Source: Candidatus Scalindua japonica
GTDB taxonomy: Bacteria; Planctomycetota; Brocadiia; Brocadiales; Scalinduaceae
DNA length: 64,000 nt
NCBI RefSeq assembly: GCF_002443295.1
Contig: NZ_BAOS01000031.1
Coordinates: 1-64,000 of the forward strand
Direction of reading: 5' to 3'
The position numbers and the translations under genes are program-made. Positions within the stretch are counted from its first letter, which is position 1. Each line of letters opens with the position of its first letter. Below are positions 8,255 to 17,136 of the stretch, one piece after another. A model generated the notes under the pieces. It ran no database searches. It had not been told where the DNA came from and saw only the letters and a list, made by a program, of their open reading frames with translations.

Positions 8255-10624
8255 TTATGGCATTTCCAACGGATATAATTGCATTTTTCCGCATTGACAT
8301 TGCCAGTAACTACCGCTTTTATTTCTATTCGGCAAGTTTCCACAAATACTGCAAGTCAGAGTTTCACATAATAAAATTGTATGCTCTGCAAAATCTTTCA
8401 CCTGGGTATCTGAGAGTAATGAACCTGATATATTCCAATGACTTCCTACTTGATTTCTAATAAAAGACATATTTTCAAGTTTTTCGATAAGAGGTTTTAT
8501 TTCAAGCTCAATTTTTGTTCCATCATCATTATGTTGTATAGTTTTCAGGTGTTTTCTATGCTTTGATAAACTATCAAAAAGAATCCCTAATCCAAACTGC
8601 TGTAATGGTTGTCGTGGCACTAATAACCTGTATCTCAGAGCAAGTTGGTCAAGAATACCCTCCAAAAGAATTCCTGCTTTAGATGCAATATTCTGTCGAT
8701 TATCAACGGTAATATTCTCTTTTAATGTTTTTAGTTCATCAATTAACAACTTCGATTTTGAGTGTCTTATTCCTGCTTGTTTAGTCCAAAGTTGTAAATC
8801 AATAAATTGTACTTTGTTAGCCGGTCCACCACCGATACGATAAAAATCCCGCCACGGCCTATAATGTGTGGTAACAACCATATGGGAAAAATTATCAGAT
8901 TCATCATGCAGTATATTCAGGAAGCGTTCTCTATGTGCTTCATCTGCGGATGTTACAACATCATCAAGAACAATAATTGTGTTGTCATCATTGAAGTATT
9001 TTGCCAATGCAAGAAACGTACAAATTCCCAAAGTGTCAAGATGTGCATCACTATAAAATGCTTGCGGTGGTATACCGGTAGAACCCTGAAAAACACAATC
9101 ATATTCTAACGAACCTCGTACATTTGCCTTTAAGTATAAGCGTATACCTCCCAATCCTTCTTCTGGATGTATTGTCTGATAAAGCCGCTCTACTTCACTT
9201 GAGACTGCTGTAAGGATATTATCGACATATTGCTTTCTTACTGTGGGAACTATTCTTTCAAATTTTTTTAACCGTTCAAGAATGGCAGCATCCTTTTTGC
9301 TTTTCGCTTCTTTTTCTTTTATGGATTCAAGCAAGGATTTTACTGTTGCTTTTTGATGTTGTTTTTTCCCAGCTCTATCTTTCTGCTCTTCCAGGAATGC
9401 TTTATATTTGCCATACTTTTCTAATTCTTTTTTTGCTTTCTCTACATCTGGTTTATTATCAGTATCAGTATCAGTATCAGTATCAGTATCAGTATCAGTA
9501 TCAGTATCAGTCAATTCAAAAATTAATTTATCATAATCTATTTTACTTTCGTCTTCTACAGCTCCTTTTTTTTGGGTGGCTTCAATTTTTAGAACTAAGT
9601 CAGAAGTACATTTCTTATAATCCTCTTCTCTCGTTTTTACTAATCTGTTAGCAGACTCTTTTTCCTTTTGTGCATTTCCTAAAATACCTATAAGCGTTGT
9701 CAAACCTGTCATATCAGATAGTCTTTGTATTAGCCTATTTAAAATATCACCACTACTAATTTTCTTTTCACAAACAGGGCAAATATCAATTTGTTCGTTA
9801 TTAGTGAAATAATCTTTTGCTGTATTGAGAAGCTTTTGTAAATCTTCTTTTGAAGTCTCTTTTTCCTGGAATTTATCCAGTTCTGTAACGGCAAGTTTTT
9901 CTTTTTCAGATTGTTCTGCAAAGACTTGTTTTGCTTTTTCTAATGCTATCTTTGTAGTTGTATATTTTTCTTGTAATGTTTGTATTTCTTCTGCATTTTT
10001 AATAATTTTTTTGAGTTCGTCTTCCTTTATTTCCGTTACTTCTTTAGCCCATTCTTCTGCTGATTTATTGCTTTCATTTAGTTCCTGTTGTAATTTTTCC
10101 AGTGCTTCCTTTGCTTGTGTTACGGAGCGTGTGCTTTCGCTATATTCACTCTCCTGATTACGAATTGCATCTCGTAACGCATTTTCACATTTTTCTATGT
10201 ATGGAACTGAAAGAAATTGGGAAAGAGTTTCATATCGCTTACTTGGTGGAGCATCTATCAACTTTAAAATATTACTGCGTCTTAAAATATTAGCTACCGG
10301 AAAGCCGGAAGGTTCAGTTTCTGGTTCGGCTCCCTGATGTTGGGCTATCCATTCTTTTCCATTAAATTTTAGAGTAACGGAGACATCACCTTTAGTTTTA
10401 CCTATGGCCGGGAGGTGTAATTTTTTCTTTATAGAACTCTTCTCTTCAATGCTTCCGTATTTCTGATTACAAATAAAGTCTAATGCGTCAACAATTGATG
10501 ATTTACCTGTTCCATTTTCACCAAAAATCATTACCATTGGTTTGGATTTATCAAAATCAAGTTCCAAGGGTGTAGTTGCACCACGAAAGTCTTTAATTGT
10601 TAGCTTTTCAATCCTTTTTGACAT
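8255..10624 (-). CDS. SMC/Rad50-like ATPase with zinc hook
   Basis: This 789-residue protein is an ABC-type ATPase split by a coiled coil. It has Walker A GENGTGKSS (35-43), a long coiled coil, a CPVC zinc-hook-like pair (282-285), more coiled coil, and Walker B IIVLDDVVTSADEA (about 550-563). The C-terminal extension ends with four cysteines (CSICG...CQCG), probably a zinc finger. Such proteins (RecF/SbcC/RloC relatives) act at DNA ends or as defence ATPases. A hexanucleotide repeat encodes a Thr-Asp run (372-389). Its start lies within the small upstream gene (17-base overlap), placing it firmly in the operon. Confidence 0.82.
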   Translation of the reverse strand: MSKRIEKLTIKDFRGATTPLELDFDKSKPMVMIFGENGTGKSSIVDALDFICNQKYGSIEEKSSIKKKLHLPAIGKTKGDVSVTLKFNGKEWIAQHQGAEPETEPSGFPVANILRRSNILKLIDAPPSKRYETLSQFLSVPYIEKCENALRDAIRNQESEYSESTRSVTQAKEALEKLQQELNESNKSAEEWAKEVTEIKEDELKKIIKNAEEIQTLQEKYTTTKIALEKAKQVFAEQSEKEKLAVTELDKFQEKETSKEDLQKLLNTAKDYFTNNEQIDICPVCEKKISSGDILNRLIQRLSDMTGLTTLIGILGNAQKEKESANRLVKTREEDYKKCTSDLVLKIEATQKKGAVEDESKIDYDKLIFELTDTDTDTDTDTDTDTDTDNKPDVEKAKKELEKYGKYKAFLEEQKDRAGKKQHQKATVKSLLESIKEKEAKSKKDAAILERLKKFERIVPTVRKQYVDNILTAVSSEVERLYQTIHPEEGLGGIRLYLKANVRGSLEYDCVFQGSTGIPPQAFYSDAHLDTLGICTFLALAKYFNDDNTIIVLDDVVTSADEAHRERFLNILHDESDNFSHMVVTTHYRPWRDFYRIGGGPANKVQFIDLQLWTKQAGIRHSKSKLLIDELKTLKENITVDNRQNIASKAGILLEGILDQLALRYRLLVPRQPLQQFGLGILFDSLSKHRKHLKTIQHNDDGTKIELEIKPLIEKLENMSFIRNQVGSHWNISGSLLSDTQVKDFAEHTILLCETLTCSICGNLPNRNKSGSYWQCQCGKMQLYPLEMP
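9457..9510. repeat. Hexanucleotide tandem repeat (TATCAG x9) within the ATPase gene
   Basis: Nine perfect TATCAG units run from 9457 to 9510. On the coding (minus) strand they encode alternating Asp-Thr. Gains or losses of units keep the frame and change the length of a linker in the coiled-coil region of the SMC-like protein. Confidence 0.95.
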
Positions 10625-10817
10625 TACTCACTCCTTCATTACTTTCAATTGAAAGTTCTGCCATTAATTTCCAGTCTTCTTCTGAAATATTGCCTGATGA
10701 TAATTTATCGACAATGTCAGACAAATATCTGTCTTTAAGAAGGTTTGCTTCTTTAAGTTTCTTGTGAATCGACTCGGCTACGATTTTATCCGGTTTTTCA
10801 ATCATGTAACTCTCCAT
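10608..10817 (-). CDS. Small protein between the SNF2 and SMC genes
   Basis: This 69-residue mostly helical, charged protein has no motif I recognise. It overlaps the SNF2 gene by 16 bases and the ATPase gene by 17 bases, so its translation is likely coupled to both. The conserved-looking position suggests a component or adaptor of the same system. That is inference from context only. Confidence 0.65.
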   Translation of the reverse strand: MESYMIEKPDKIVAESIHKKLKEANLLKDRYLSDIVDKLSSGNISEEDWKLMAELSIESNEGVSNVKKD

Positions 10818-13696
10818 CGAATAATAAAAATCTCATCCAATTCTACTGATTGTTTCAGTTTTGCTTCAATTTCTGAAATCAAATTTTCTTTTCTGTTGTC
10901 AACTTCATCTTGAGTTTCAAAGAGACTGCGCCTTTTATCTTTACGCTTCTTCTCTAAATCCTTGGCATCTTTATGCAAGGCAACTTTCTTATCGAGTTCG
11001 GCTTCTTTTCTCGCTTCTTTTTTTGTCTCTTTTATTTCTCTGTCCAGATTTTTTAATTCCTGCTCAAGCTGAAATTTTAAATCATCAGCCCATTTATCCA
11101 GCTTTTCCATCTCGGACTCAAAATAGTGACCATTACGCTCTGTAATTTCCATTGTAATAACGTTAGTCAACGTTTCTGTTATGGAAGTCAGTTTATCTTC
11201 GATATTATCAGGTATGGATGTTTCCAGGCCGGTTTTTCCTGGAACATTGAATAGTTTCTTGCAAGTATCAGGATCGAGAATAGTTACATCATCGGTAATG
11301 CCGGAAAAAAGTAAACGCTCTTCTGCCTCAATTGCTGATACTTTTAAAACAGACAGTTTCAACCATCCGCTCTGATTTAACAGTTGCTCAATTACTGATA
11401 TTCTTTTGGGATGATTACTGCAATTAAAAGATATTTCTCTGCACGGTAGTTCTTTTAATTTAGATTTTTCTATCAATTGTTCTGCCAGAGGATGCCCAAG
11501 TCTATAAAAGTGTTCGGTATTACTATTTTTTTGAGTAACAAGGCTGTAATTTCCTTTTGAGATTAAAGAAGAGTTAATATCAGTGGGGATATCTTTTAAG
11601 TGAAACATGTATTGTGCATCATCAAATTCAGCATGATCTGATAGTTCATAACGGGTTAACTCCCAAAGCCATTTTTCAAAATTATCTATTTGGATTTTTG
11701 TTTCATCTTGATTGAGCTTTAAGCGCTTATGTACGTCCTCGTCAAAATGTTCCATGAGTTTTATGTGTGCATCTTCCATTCTGTTTTGGATGCCTGCATC
11801 TAATTCTGTCTGGAGTTCATCAAAAGCTTGTTTTATTTCTTCAGAAGTCCTGCATGTTTGATATATCGCATTTATACGCTTCTCAAAGTCTACACCGGAT
11901 TCTAAAGCTCCCAAAATATCATCAGATGCTCCGAAAACACCATCAAACAAGCGCAATTTTTGTGATAAAAGTTCAAAAACTCGCTGGTCTGCTTCGTTCT
12001 TACGATTAAGGAAGTTTATAACAACAACATCGAATTCCTGTCCGTATCTATGGCAACGCCCAATCCTCTGTTCAATTCTTTGAGGGTTCCACGGCAAATC
12101 ATAATTTACAACAAGGTTGCAGAATTGCAGATTTAATCCTTCGGCCCCGCTTTCAGTCGCTATCATGATTGATTTATGGTTTCTGAATTCATCAACTAAT
12201 GCCGCTCGCATATCAACACTTTTTGAGCCGGAAATACAGTCTCTTCCTTCATTCTCTTTTAACCAGCTTTTATATATTTCTGTTGACTCTTTTTCAGTGT
12301 TAGTGCCATTTAATAAAACAAGTTGTCTGTCATAGCCATTTTCTTTGAGGTGATTGAATAAATATTGTTGTGTTCTTCGAGATTCGGTAAAGATAAGTGC
12401 TTTTTGAGGGGCATTAAGCTCACCAAGTTTTTTAAATCCATTTTCAAGGGCTTTAAGCAGGGCTTCTCCTTTTGCGTTAACAGTTATTGCCCTTGCTAAT
12501 GCCTGATAGTTTTTAAGTTCTACAACTTCCTGTTGAATAGCTTTTCTTATAATAGTTTTTTCTTCTTCATCGCTTAAACTTCTTGCTTCATCAATGTTAT
12601 TTTCATCACCCTGCCATTCTTCTTTTAATTCATCAATAGTTTCGTATTCATCATTTAAGATGTCTGCATCATATGTATTACTTTCAGATATACTGTTTTC
12701 AAGGCGATTTACTAATTTATCCAATGTTGAGCAGATCGCAAAAGTTGAAGAAGCGAGAATTTTACGGACAACCAGAGTTATCAGTGTTCTTTGACTGTTC
12801 GGCAGGGCATATGTAGAATTACGTTGCAAATAAGCAGAAACATACTCATAAAGCTCAAATTCTTTATCTGTCGGTGTAAAATCTTGTGTAATGGAAATTC
12901 TGTTTGTGTACTGGATATATTCCAGAACTTGTCTTCTAAGTGTTCTTTGGCAAACAGGGCTAATACGGTCACGTAAATTCTCATAAAAGGCTTCTTGTGC
13001 AACTCCTGATCTCACATATTGTTCTCTGAAAGACTGTGTACTTCCAAAAATATGTGAATCAATAAAACTTACAAGACCATATAATTCCATTAAGCTGTTT
13101 TGAAGTGGTGTTGCCGTTAACAATATTTTGGGACTGTTTCCAATTGCAGCTTGAATCGCTTTTGCGATCTTATTGCTTTTTTTATATACATTTCTCAAAC
13201 GATGCGCTTCATCAATAATCACTAAATCCCATGGAATAGCCATTATATTATCTGATTTACTTCTGGCAAAATGGTACGAGCAGATTACTATTCTATTACT
13301 CAAGTCAAAAGGGTTTATATCTTCATCTCTGATGGAACGATTAAAATTCCTTGATTCAAGAATAGTGGATTCGATAAAAAATTTCTCCGATAATTCTCGT
13401 TCCCACTGTTTTCTTAATGAAGCTGGAGTGATACAGAGTATTTTCCTTTTTCTTTCCGCCCATAGTTGGCTTACTATGAGTCCTGCTTCGATGGTTTTTC
13501 CTAATCCAACTTCATCGGCAAGAATTGCACCTCTGGATAATGGAGATCGAAAGGCAAAAAGAGCTGCATCCAACTGGTGTGGATTTAAATCGACAGTGGC
13601 ATTGAATATAGACTTACTGAGCTTCTCCAACTGATGAGAAGAGCATTTTTTAGTCAATTCGTATGCGTAATATTTTGTATGGTATTGGGTGCTCAT
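10802..13696 (-). CDS. SNF2/RapA-type DEAD/DEAH helicase, first gene of the defence operon
   Basis: This 964-residue superfamily 2 helicase or translocase has Walker A DEVGLGKT (61-68), DEAH (162-165), LLTATPLQN near 192-200 and the C-terminal helicase motif IEQRIGRCHRYGQ (541-553). The last 300 residues end in a long charged coiled coil (about 860-930). An AAGGCGGTGA ribosome site precedes the ATG. SNF2-like proteins of this HepA/DrmD type are common in restriction and DISARM loci, but the DISARM partners (DUF1998, phospholipase D) are absent here. It heads the operon of five tightly packed genes. Confidence 0.88.
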   Translation of the reverse strand: MSTQYHTKYYAYELTKKCSSHQLEKLSKSIFNATVDLNPHQLDAALFAFRSPLSRGAILADEVGLGKTIEAGLIVSQLWAERKRKILCITPASLRKQWERELSEKFFIESTILESRNFNRSIRDEDINPFDLSNRIVICSYHFARSKSDNIMAIPWDLVIIDEAHRLRNVYKKSNKIAKAIQAAIGNSPKILLTATPLQNSLMELYGLVSFIDSHIFGSTQSFREQYVRSGVAQEAFYENLRDRISPVCQRTLRRQVLEYIQYTNRISITQDFTPTDKEFELYEYVSAYLQRNSTYALPNSQRTLITLVVRKILASSTFAICSTLDKLVNRLENSISESNTYDADILNDEYETIDELKEEWQGDENNIDEARSLSDEEEKTIIRKAIQQEVVELKNYQALARAITVNAKGEALLKALENGFKKLGELNAPQKALIFTESRRTQQYLFNHLKENGYDRQLVLLNGTNTEKESTEIYKSWLKENEGRDCISGSKSVDMRAALVDEFRNHKSIMIATESGAEGLNLQFCNLVVNYDLPWNPQRIEQRIGRCHRYGQEFDVVVINFLNRKNEADQRVFELLSQKLRLFDGVFGASDDILGALESGVDFEKRINAIYQTCRTSEEIKQAFDELQTELDAGIQNRMEDAHIKLMEHFDEDVHKRLKLNQDETKIQIDNFEKWLWELTRYELSDHAEFDDAQYMFHLKDIPTDINSSLISKGNYSLVTQKNSNTEHFYRLGHPLAEQLIEKSKLKELPCREISFNCSNHPKRISVIEQLLNQSGWLKLSVLKVSAIEAEERLLFSGITDDVTILDPDTCKKLFNVPGKTGLETSIPDNIEDKLTSITETLTNVITMEITERNGHYFESEMEKLDKWADDLKFQLEQELKNLDREIKETKKEARKEAELDKKVALHKDAKDLEKKRKDKRRSLFETQDEVDNRKENLISEIEAKLKQSVELDEIFIIRWRVT

Positions 13697-14064
13697 TCAC
13701 CGCCTTTATTTTTTCTTTTGATTAATCCGGCATGGACGACGGATTTTTATAAACGAGCATGTTTTTTAACATATTATCTCTGTTGACCATGCGTCATCAC
13801 GTCTTTGATAATTATGATCAACTTTATATTTGTTCATATTATTAATGTAATCTTGAAGTTTGTACTTCCGTCCTTAATGGATAATAACAAGTTTTTTTAC
13901 ATTTTATGGGTAGTAACGAATTTTATAGTATATCTGAGTTGTTTCAAGTGTATTCTTAATAGTCACATAGCTGTATGGAAAGACCATTCAAAAAGAAGAG
14001 CATCCTTCACTCTTTGCAAAATTAGGCAAAGAAGAGTATTTAAAGATTTTACTAAGAAAAGGGC
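13697..14064. other. Divergent intergenic region, no convincing gene
   Basis: This separates the minus-strand defence operon from the plus-strand regulator. It is very AT-rich and should hold the operon promoter, but I cannot place one confidently. From about 13974 to 14097 a frame without an ATG translates to a plausible protein tail (KEEHPSLFAKLGKEEYLKIL), possibly a relic of a lost gene. Confidence 0.4.
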
Positions 14065-14169
14065 TTGACAATACATTGCTTATTATGTATATACATTAAT
14101 AGCAATGTTAAGCGTAACAATAGCAAAGTAAATGAACAGTACAAATAATAATGTATATACAATAATAGT
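14065..14169 (+). promoter_or_regulatory. Promoter with two near-identical palindromic operators
   Basis: TTGACA at 14065-14070 and TATATA at 14088-14093 are spaced by 17 bases. The palindrome ATGTATATACAT overlaps the -10 box (within 14083-14102), and a second copy TAATGTATATACAATAATAG lies about 66 bases downstream (about 14150-14169), just before the regulator's ATG at 14176. Paired palindromes of this kind suit autoregulation by the ribbon-helix-helix protein encoded next. Confidence 0.6.
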
Positions 14170-14175
14170 TTCTAT

Positions 14176-14790
14176 ATGTCAAAAAAAGAAGATATAATAG
14201 TAATGCGGATTGGAAAGGAACATAAAGCTTTCCTTCAAAAAAAGGCGAAGGAAATGGGTGTCTCCTTATCAAAACTAATTGAAGAAAGTCTTCATGATAC
14301 TTTTAAAAGTGATAAAGAACAAATTTTAGATTTCATTAACAAAAGAAAAGAAGAAAGACCTACATACTGGAAAACATTAGATGAATCACCAATAGCAAGG
14401 GGATTTGAAAATTATATCGTGTCTCTTTTTACCGAATTTGTAAATCCAATATCAAGAAATCCTTGGAGTCAGCCAGTTGTACTATTGGGATGGATTAAAC
14501 AGCTTTTAGAGGTAACCATTAAGTATTTTGATTCAATTCCTGAAGAAAATAAAAAAATGGCTGCTGATTATATAATAATGGCAGGAAAAACACTTATTGA
14601 TGGATTTACATACGTAGAATCCGAAGATAAAGAAACGCAAGAACACATAATAGATATGAAAAAAGAACTTGCTGAAAAGGCAAGCTACCATTTTACTGCG
14701 TTGGCCTTTGAAAAGGAATCGTATAACACAATAAAGAGGGAACTTGAAAAAGTCCGTGAGAAACTAGTTAAAGAATTGAAAGAAAAATAA
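14176..14790 (+). CDS. Ribbon-helix-helix-type regulator with helical C-terminal domain
   Basis: This 204-residue protein has an N-terminus (about 5-45: DIIVMRIGKEHKAFLQKKAKE then a GVSLSKLIEESL helix) that fits a CopG/RHH DNA-binding fold: one strand followed by two helices. The remaining 150 residues are mainly helical and unrecognised. Two palindromes in its leader are probable operators. It lies divergently from the defence operon and upstream of rep, so it may control either the cargo or replication. Confidence 0.6.
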   Translation: MSKKEDIIVMRIGKEHKAFLQKKAKEMGVSLSKLIEESLHDTFKSDKEQILDFINKRKEERPTYWKTLDESPIARGFENYIVSLFTEFVNPISRNPWSQPVVLLGWIKQLLEVTIKYFDSIPEENKKMAADYIIMAGKTLIDGFTYVESEDKETQEHIIDMKKELAEKASYHFTALAFEKESYNTIKRELEKVREKLVKELKEK

Positions 14791-14791
14791 G

Positions 14792-14869
14792 ATGACTAGT
14801 AAACTTCTTATTAATCGTAGGTGTCCGAGATGTAAAACAGGAATAAAAATTGATGCAGATTTTATTTGA
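14792..14869 (+). CDS. 25-residue CPRC mini-ORF
   Basis: The ATG follows the stop of the RHH gene by one base. The product is MTSKLLINRRCPRCKTGIKI plus DADFI. It contains a single CPRC knuckle like the start of a zinc ribbon. It could be a real mini-protein or the truncated front of a lost zinc-ribbon gene. Confidence 0.3.
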   Translation: MTSKLLINRRCPRCKTGIKIDADFI

Positions 14870-14942
14870 CATGAAAAGCAGGTGAAATACCTATTTACTC
14901 ATTTTAACTTTCTGTTTTTAGTTTTATTATTAGAAAAAAATA

Positions 14943-15100
14943 GGAAGACATAAGCGGCAACTTATGCCTTCCGGATAATTATTCCCATTCACCAATGAAA
15001 AAGAATAATAGACTGTTCATAGTAGTTAAAAAATTTAATATATCAACTAAAAAACCAGTGTTGAGTACGCCCACCAAGCGCACGCAAACACTGGTTTTTT
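14943..15100. promoter_or_regulatory. Two strong hairpins upstream of rep (origin or terminator candidates)
   Basis: GGAAGACATAAG (14943-14954) pairs with CTTATGCCTTCC (14961-14972) with one mismatch and a 6-base loop. A second hairpin has perfect 14-base arms, AAAAAACCAGTGTT (15049-15062) and AACACTGGTTTTTT (15087-15100), around a GC-rich 24-base loop. The second would also serve as a bidirectional terminator. Their place just before a rolling-circle rep gene makes a replication origin possible. Otherwise 14870-15250 holds no gene I can support. Confidence 0.6.
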
Positions 15101-15250
15101 TTTGGCTTTCTTTTGGCCTGTTTTTGGGAAAGAGGCTATAGACTTGATACTAAGAAGTAATTGACACCCGGATTTTTAAGTTATTGAAATGACAGAATTT
15201 ACAATGTGGCCTTTTTTGGCCATTTTTATAACCTTTTCAGGAGAAAAATT

Positions 15251-16255
15251 ATGTGTAAATGCGCAGTGAAAAAAGAGGAAAAATCTAGAGTTGTAACCGT
15301 TAAAAATAGCTGGAGACTTAGAGCTCTTTTCCGTATTGAGGGCCTTATCAAGGAAATCGGCCAAAAATCAAGAGCTAAGAGGATGGGTATATGTGGAAAT
15401 ACTATTTTTGTAAAAGTTAAGAAAGGAGACCCATCCAATGTTTTGTACGATCCGCAACTACGTTGTAAAGATAGAGTCTGTCCTGTGTGTAATTCATACC
15501 GTGCATCTATTCTTTCCAGAAAGGTAGAAGAACTTGGTAAAGATATGACAAATCCTCATCTTTTAACCGTTACTGCAAATGATCAGAATAGATCAAGCTT
15601 AAAAATTGCTTTCAAATGCTATAAGGAATCAATAAGACAATTAAAGCGTGAGAAAACTTGGTGGAAAAAGTATATCAGGGGAGGGGTTGAACACATAGAG
15701 GTCACATACAATGAGGGTACCGGCTGGCATGTTCACTCTCATATGCTCGTTGATCTGGCTGTTGGTCGTAAGGTTGAGAATATGCAGCTTACAGACAATG
15801 GCTATTTCCTAGACCCACTAAAAAAAGACCTTGAACATGTTCTCTTAAAAGTTGGCCTTGGCACTATTTCAGATATCAGACCGGTAACTGAAGGATACGG
15901 AAAAGAGATTTCAAAGTACTCTATGAAGTTTGGTCTTGATATTGATGATGACAGGCTTAAAGAGATTATAGTTAATATGAAAGGTAAAAGAATGGTGTCA
16001 AGGTTTGGGAATTGTTATGGACGCAAAGATATAGACGGTACTGATGGAGAGAACATGGTAACGCTTTCACCGAAAGACGAAAAAGAGTACATAACCTTGG
16101 GAACCATTAAGGAGGTTGTTTATAAGTGTTTTAATGAAACTGGGATTGATAGTGCTCTGGTAGGTTATGCTTTGGGAGCAGTAAAGATAGGGCTCATAAA
16201 GATATGTTCTGCTGACAATAAACTATTTCAAGATGAGGAAGTAGATTCATCTTGA
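15251..16255 (+). CDS. Rolling-circle replication initiator-like protein, second copy
   Basis: This is a paralog of the protein at 45-1031 with the same motif set: RCKDRVCPVC, NPHLLTVTAND, GWHVHSHMLVD (HUH) and SKYSMK with the probable nicking Tyr. The open frame reaches back to 15206, but the ATG at 15251 has a CAGGAG site and matches the start of the first copy, giving 334 residues. Compared with copy 1 it has a small insertion near residue 260. It belongs to the complete element and is followed by the small 16279 gene, the excisionase-like gene and the integrase. Confidence 0.82.
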   Translation: MCKCAVKKEEKSRVVTVKNSWRLRALFRIEGLIKEIGQKSRAKRMGICGNTIFVKVKKGDPSNVLYDPQLRCKDRVCPVCNSYRASILSRKVEELGKDMTNPHLLTVTANDQNRSSLKIAFKCYKESIRQLKREKTWWKKYIRGGVEHIEVTYNEGTGWHVHSHMLVDLAVGRKVENMQLTDNGYFLDPLKKDLEHVLLKVGLGTISDIRPVTEGYGKEISKYSMKFGLDIDDDRLKEIIVNMKGKRMVSRFGNCYGRKDIDGTDGENMVTLSPKDEKEYITLGTIKEVVYKCFNETGIDSALVGYALGAVKIGLIKICSADNKLFQDEEVDSS

Positions 16256-16278
16256 ATCTTTTAGAAAGGTGACAAGTG

Positions 16279-16521
16279 ATGATAGTAGATTGCATGATTG
16301 CAAGCGTTGTAAACGTCTCTGATAAAGGTGTCGGGTTTCAGGTAATGTGTAAAGAGCTTAGAGATACGTTTAGAGTTTTTATTCCCATGGATAAAGTGAA
16401 TGGTGAACAGTTATTAAATATGGGAGATTTTGTCAAGGTTGATTTCAACGAGTTCTTTCCGTTTGGAAATGAAGTTCGGATGGAAGTAAAGAGCGTTACT
16501 CTCGATAATGATACAAAGTGA
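16279..16521 (+). CDS. Small beta-rich protein downstream of rep
   Basis: About 80 residues, ATG at 16279 after an AAAGGTGAC ribosome site; a GTG three bases earlier is possible. The alternating hydrophobic pattern (MIVDCMIASVVNVSDKGVGF) suggests a five-strand barrel of OB type, so a single-stranded DNA-binding accessory for rolling-circle replication is conceivable. I do not recognise the family. The left element has no counterpart. Confidence 0.55.
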   Translation: MIVDCMIASVVNVSDKGVGFQVMCKELRDTFRVFIPMDKVNGEQLLNMGDFVKVDFNEFFPFGNEVRMEVKSVTLDNDTK

Positions 16522-16688
16522 TTTGATTTCCAAATGTTTGGAGTGTGGCTAGTGTTTTTAAACGAGACGTTTCTGGAAGTATATAAAAGCATGATAAGAG
16601 CTTTTTTATGGCATGATTTTTTTTACTTACAGAAATTTCAAAATGGAAAAAGGAAAGTCCTGGAAATATTCAAAAAGACAGTGTCTTA

Positions 16689-16760
16689 GTATTTGTAATA
16701 TGTTTTTTGCTCCGGGATGATCTCTTAATAAAGAAACTAGAAAAAACTTTTTACAAATAC
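16689..16760. repeat. Conserved 10-bp inverted repeat in the rep-int spacer (copy 2)
   Basis: GTATTTGTAA (16689-16698) and TTACAAATAC (16751-16760) are separated by 52 bases. The same pair, with similar flanks such as CTTAGTATTTGTAATATG and CAAATACGGCTA, occurs at 1252-1324. Conservation of arms and spacing across two elements whose spacer has otherwise diverged points to a functional protein-binding site. Confidence 0.65.
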
Positions 16761-16815
16761 GGCTAAAACAAAGAATGTTGAAATGGCGATGTTAAGCGTT
16801 CAACCAGTCTGAATT

Positions 16816-17136
16816 ATGAAAATTGAAATTGATGACAATTCACTTATAGATGAGATCGTTAAAAGGGTCGTTGTGCAGTTAAAACCAATGCTTAATAACT
16901 CTCATAACTCCGTAGATGATGAGCTAATGGATGTAAAGGGATTAGCTAAGTATCTCAAGGTTAAAGAATCATGGGTGTATGAGAAAATACACACAAAGCA
17001 AATACCATTTCAAAAAGCAGGTAGATTCCCTCGGTTCAGAAAGAAGAATATTGACAAATGGCTTGAAAATCCTTACTCTTCCCTTTATGTGTCTATAGGC
17101 CGCTCAAAAAGGAAGGAGGGCATGTATAATGAGTAG
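16816..17136 (+). CDS. HTH excisionase-like / AlpA-type protein
   Basis: This is a 106-residue protein. Residues 35-85 form a MerR-like helix-turn-helix with wing: LMDVKGLAKYLKVKESWVYE, then GRFPRFRKKNIDKWLEN. This is the HTH_17 pattern of excisionases and directionality factors. It overlaps the integrase start by 8 bases, the usual arrangement of xis-int pairs. It probably biases the integrase toward excision, or regulates it. Confidence 0.82.
   Translation: MKIEIDDNSLIDEIVKRVVVQLKPMLNNSHNSVDDELMDVKGLAKYLKVKESWVYEKIHTKQIPFQKAGRFPRFRKKNIDKWLENPYSSLYVSIGRSKRKEGMYNE

Noticed and set aside
9346-9651. Plus-strand ORF rich in YQYQYQ
   Set aside because: It is the antisense of the hexanucleotide repeat inside the ATPase gene.
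4108-13696. DISARM or BREX system
   Set aside because: The SNF2 helicase and methyltransferase fit in part, but no DUF1998 protein, phospholipase D, PglZ or BrxC-like ATPase is present, and Res plus Mod are clearly type III.
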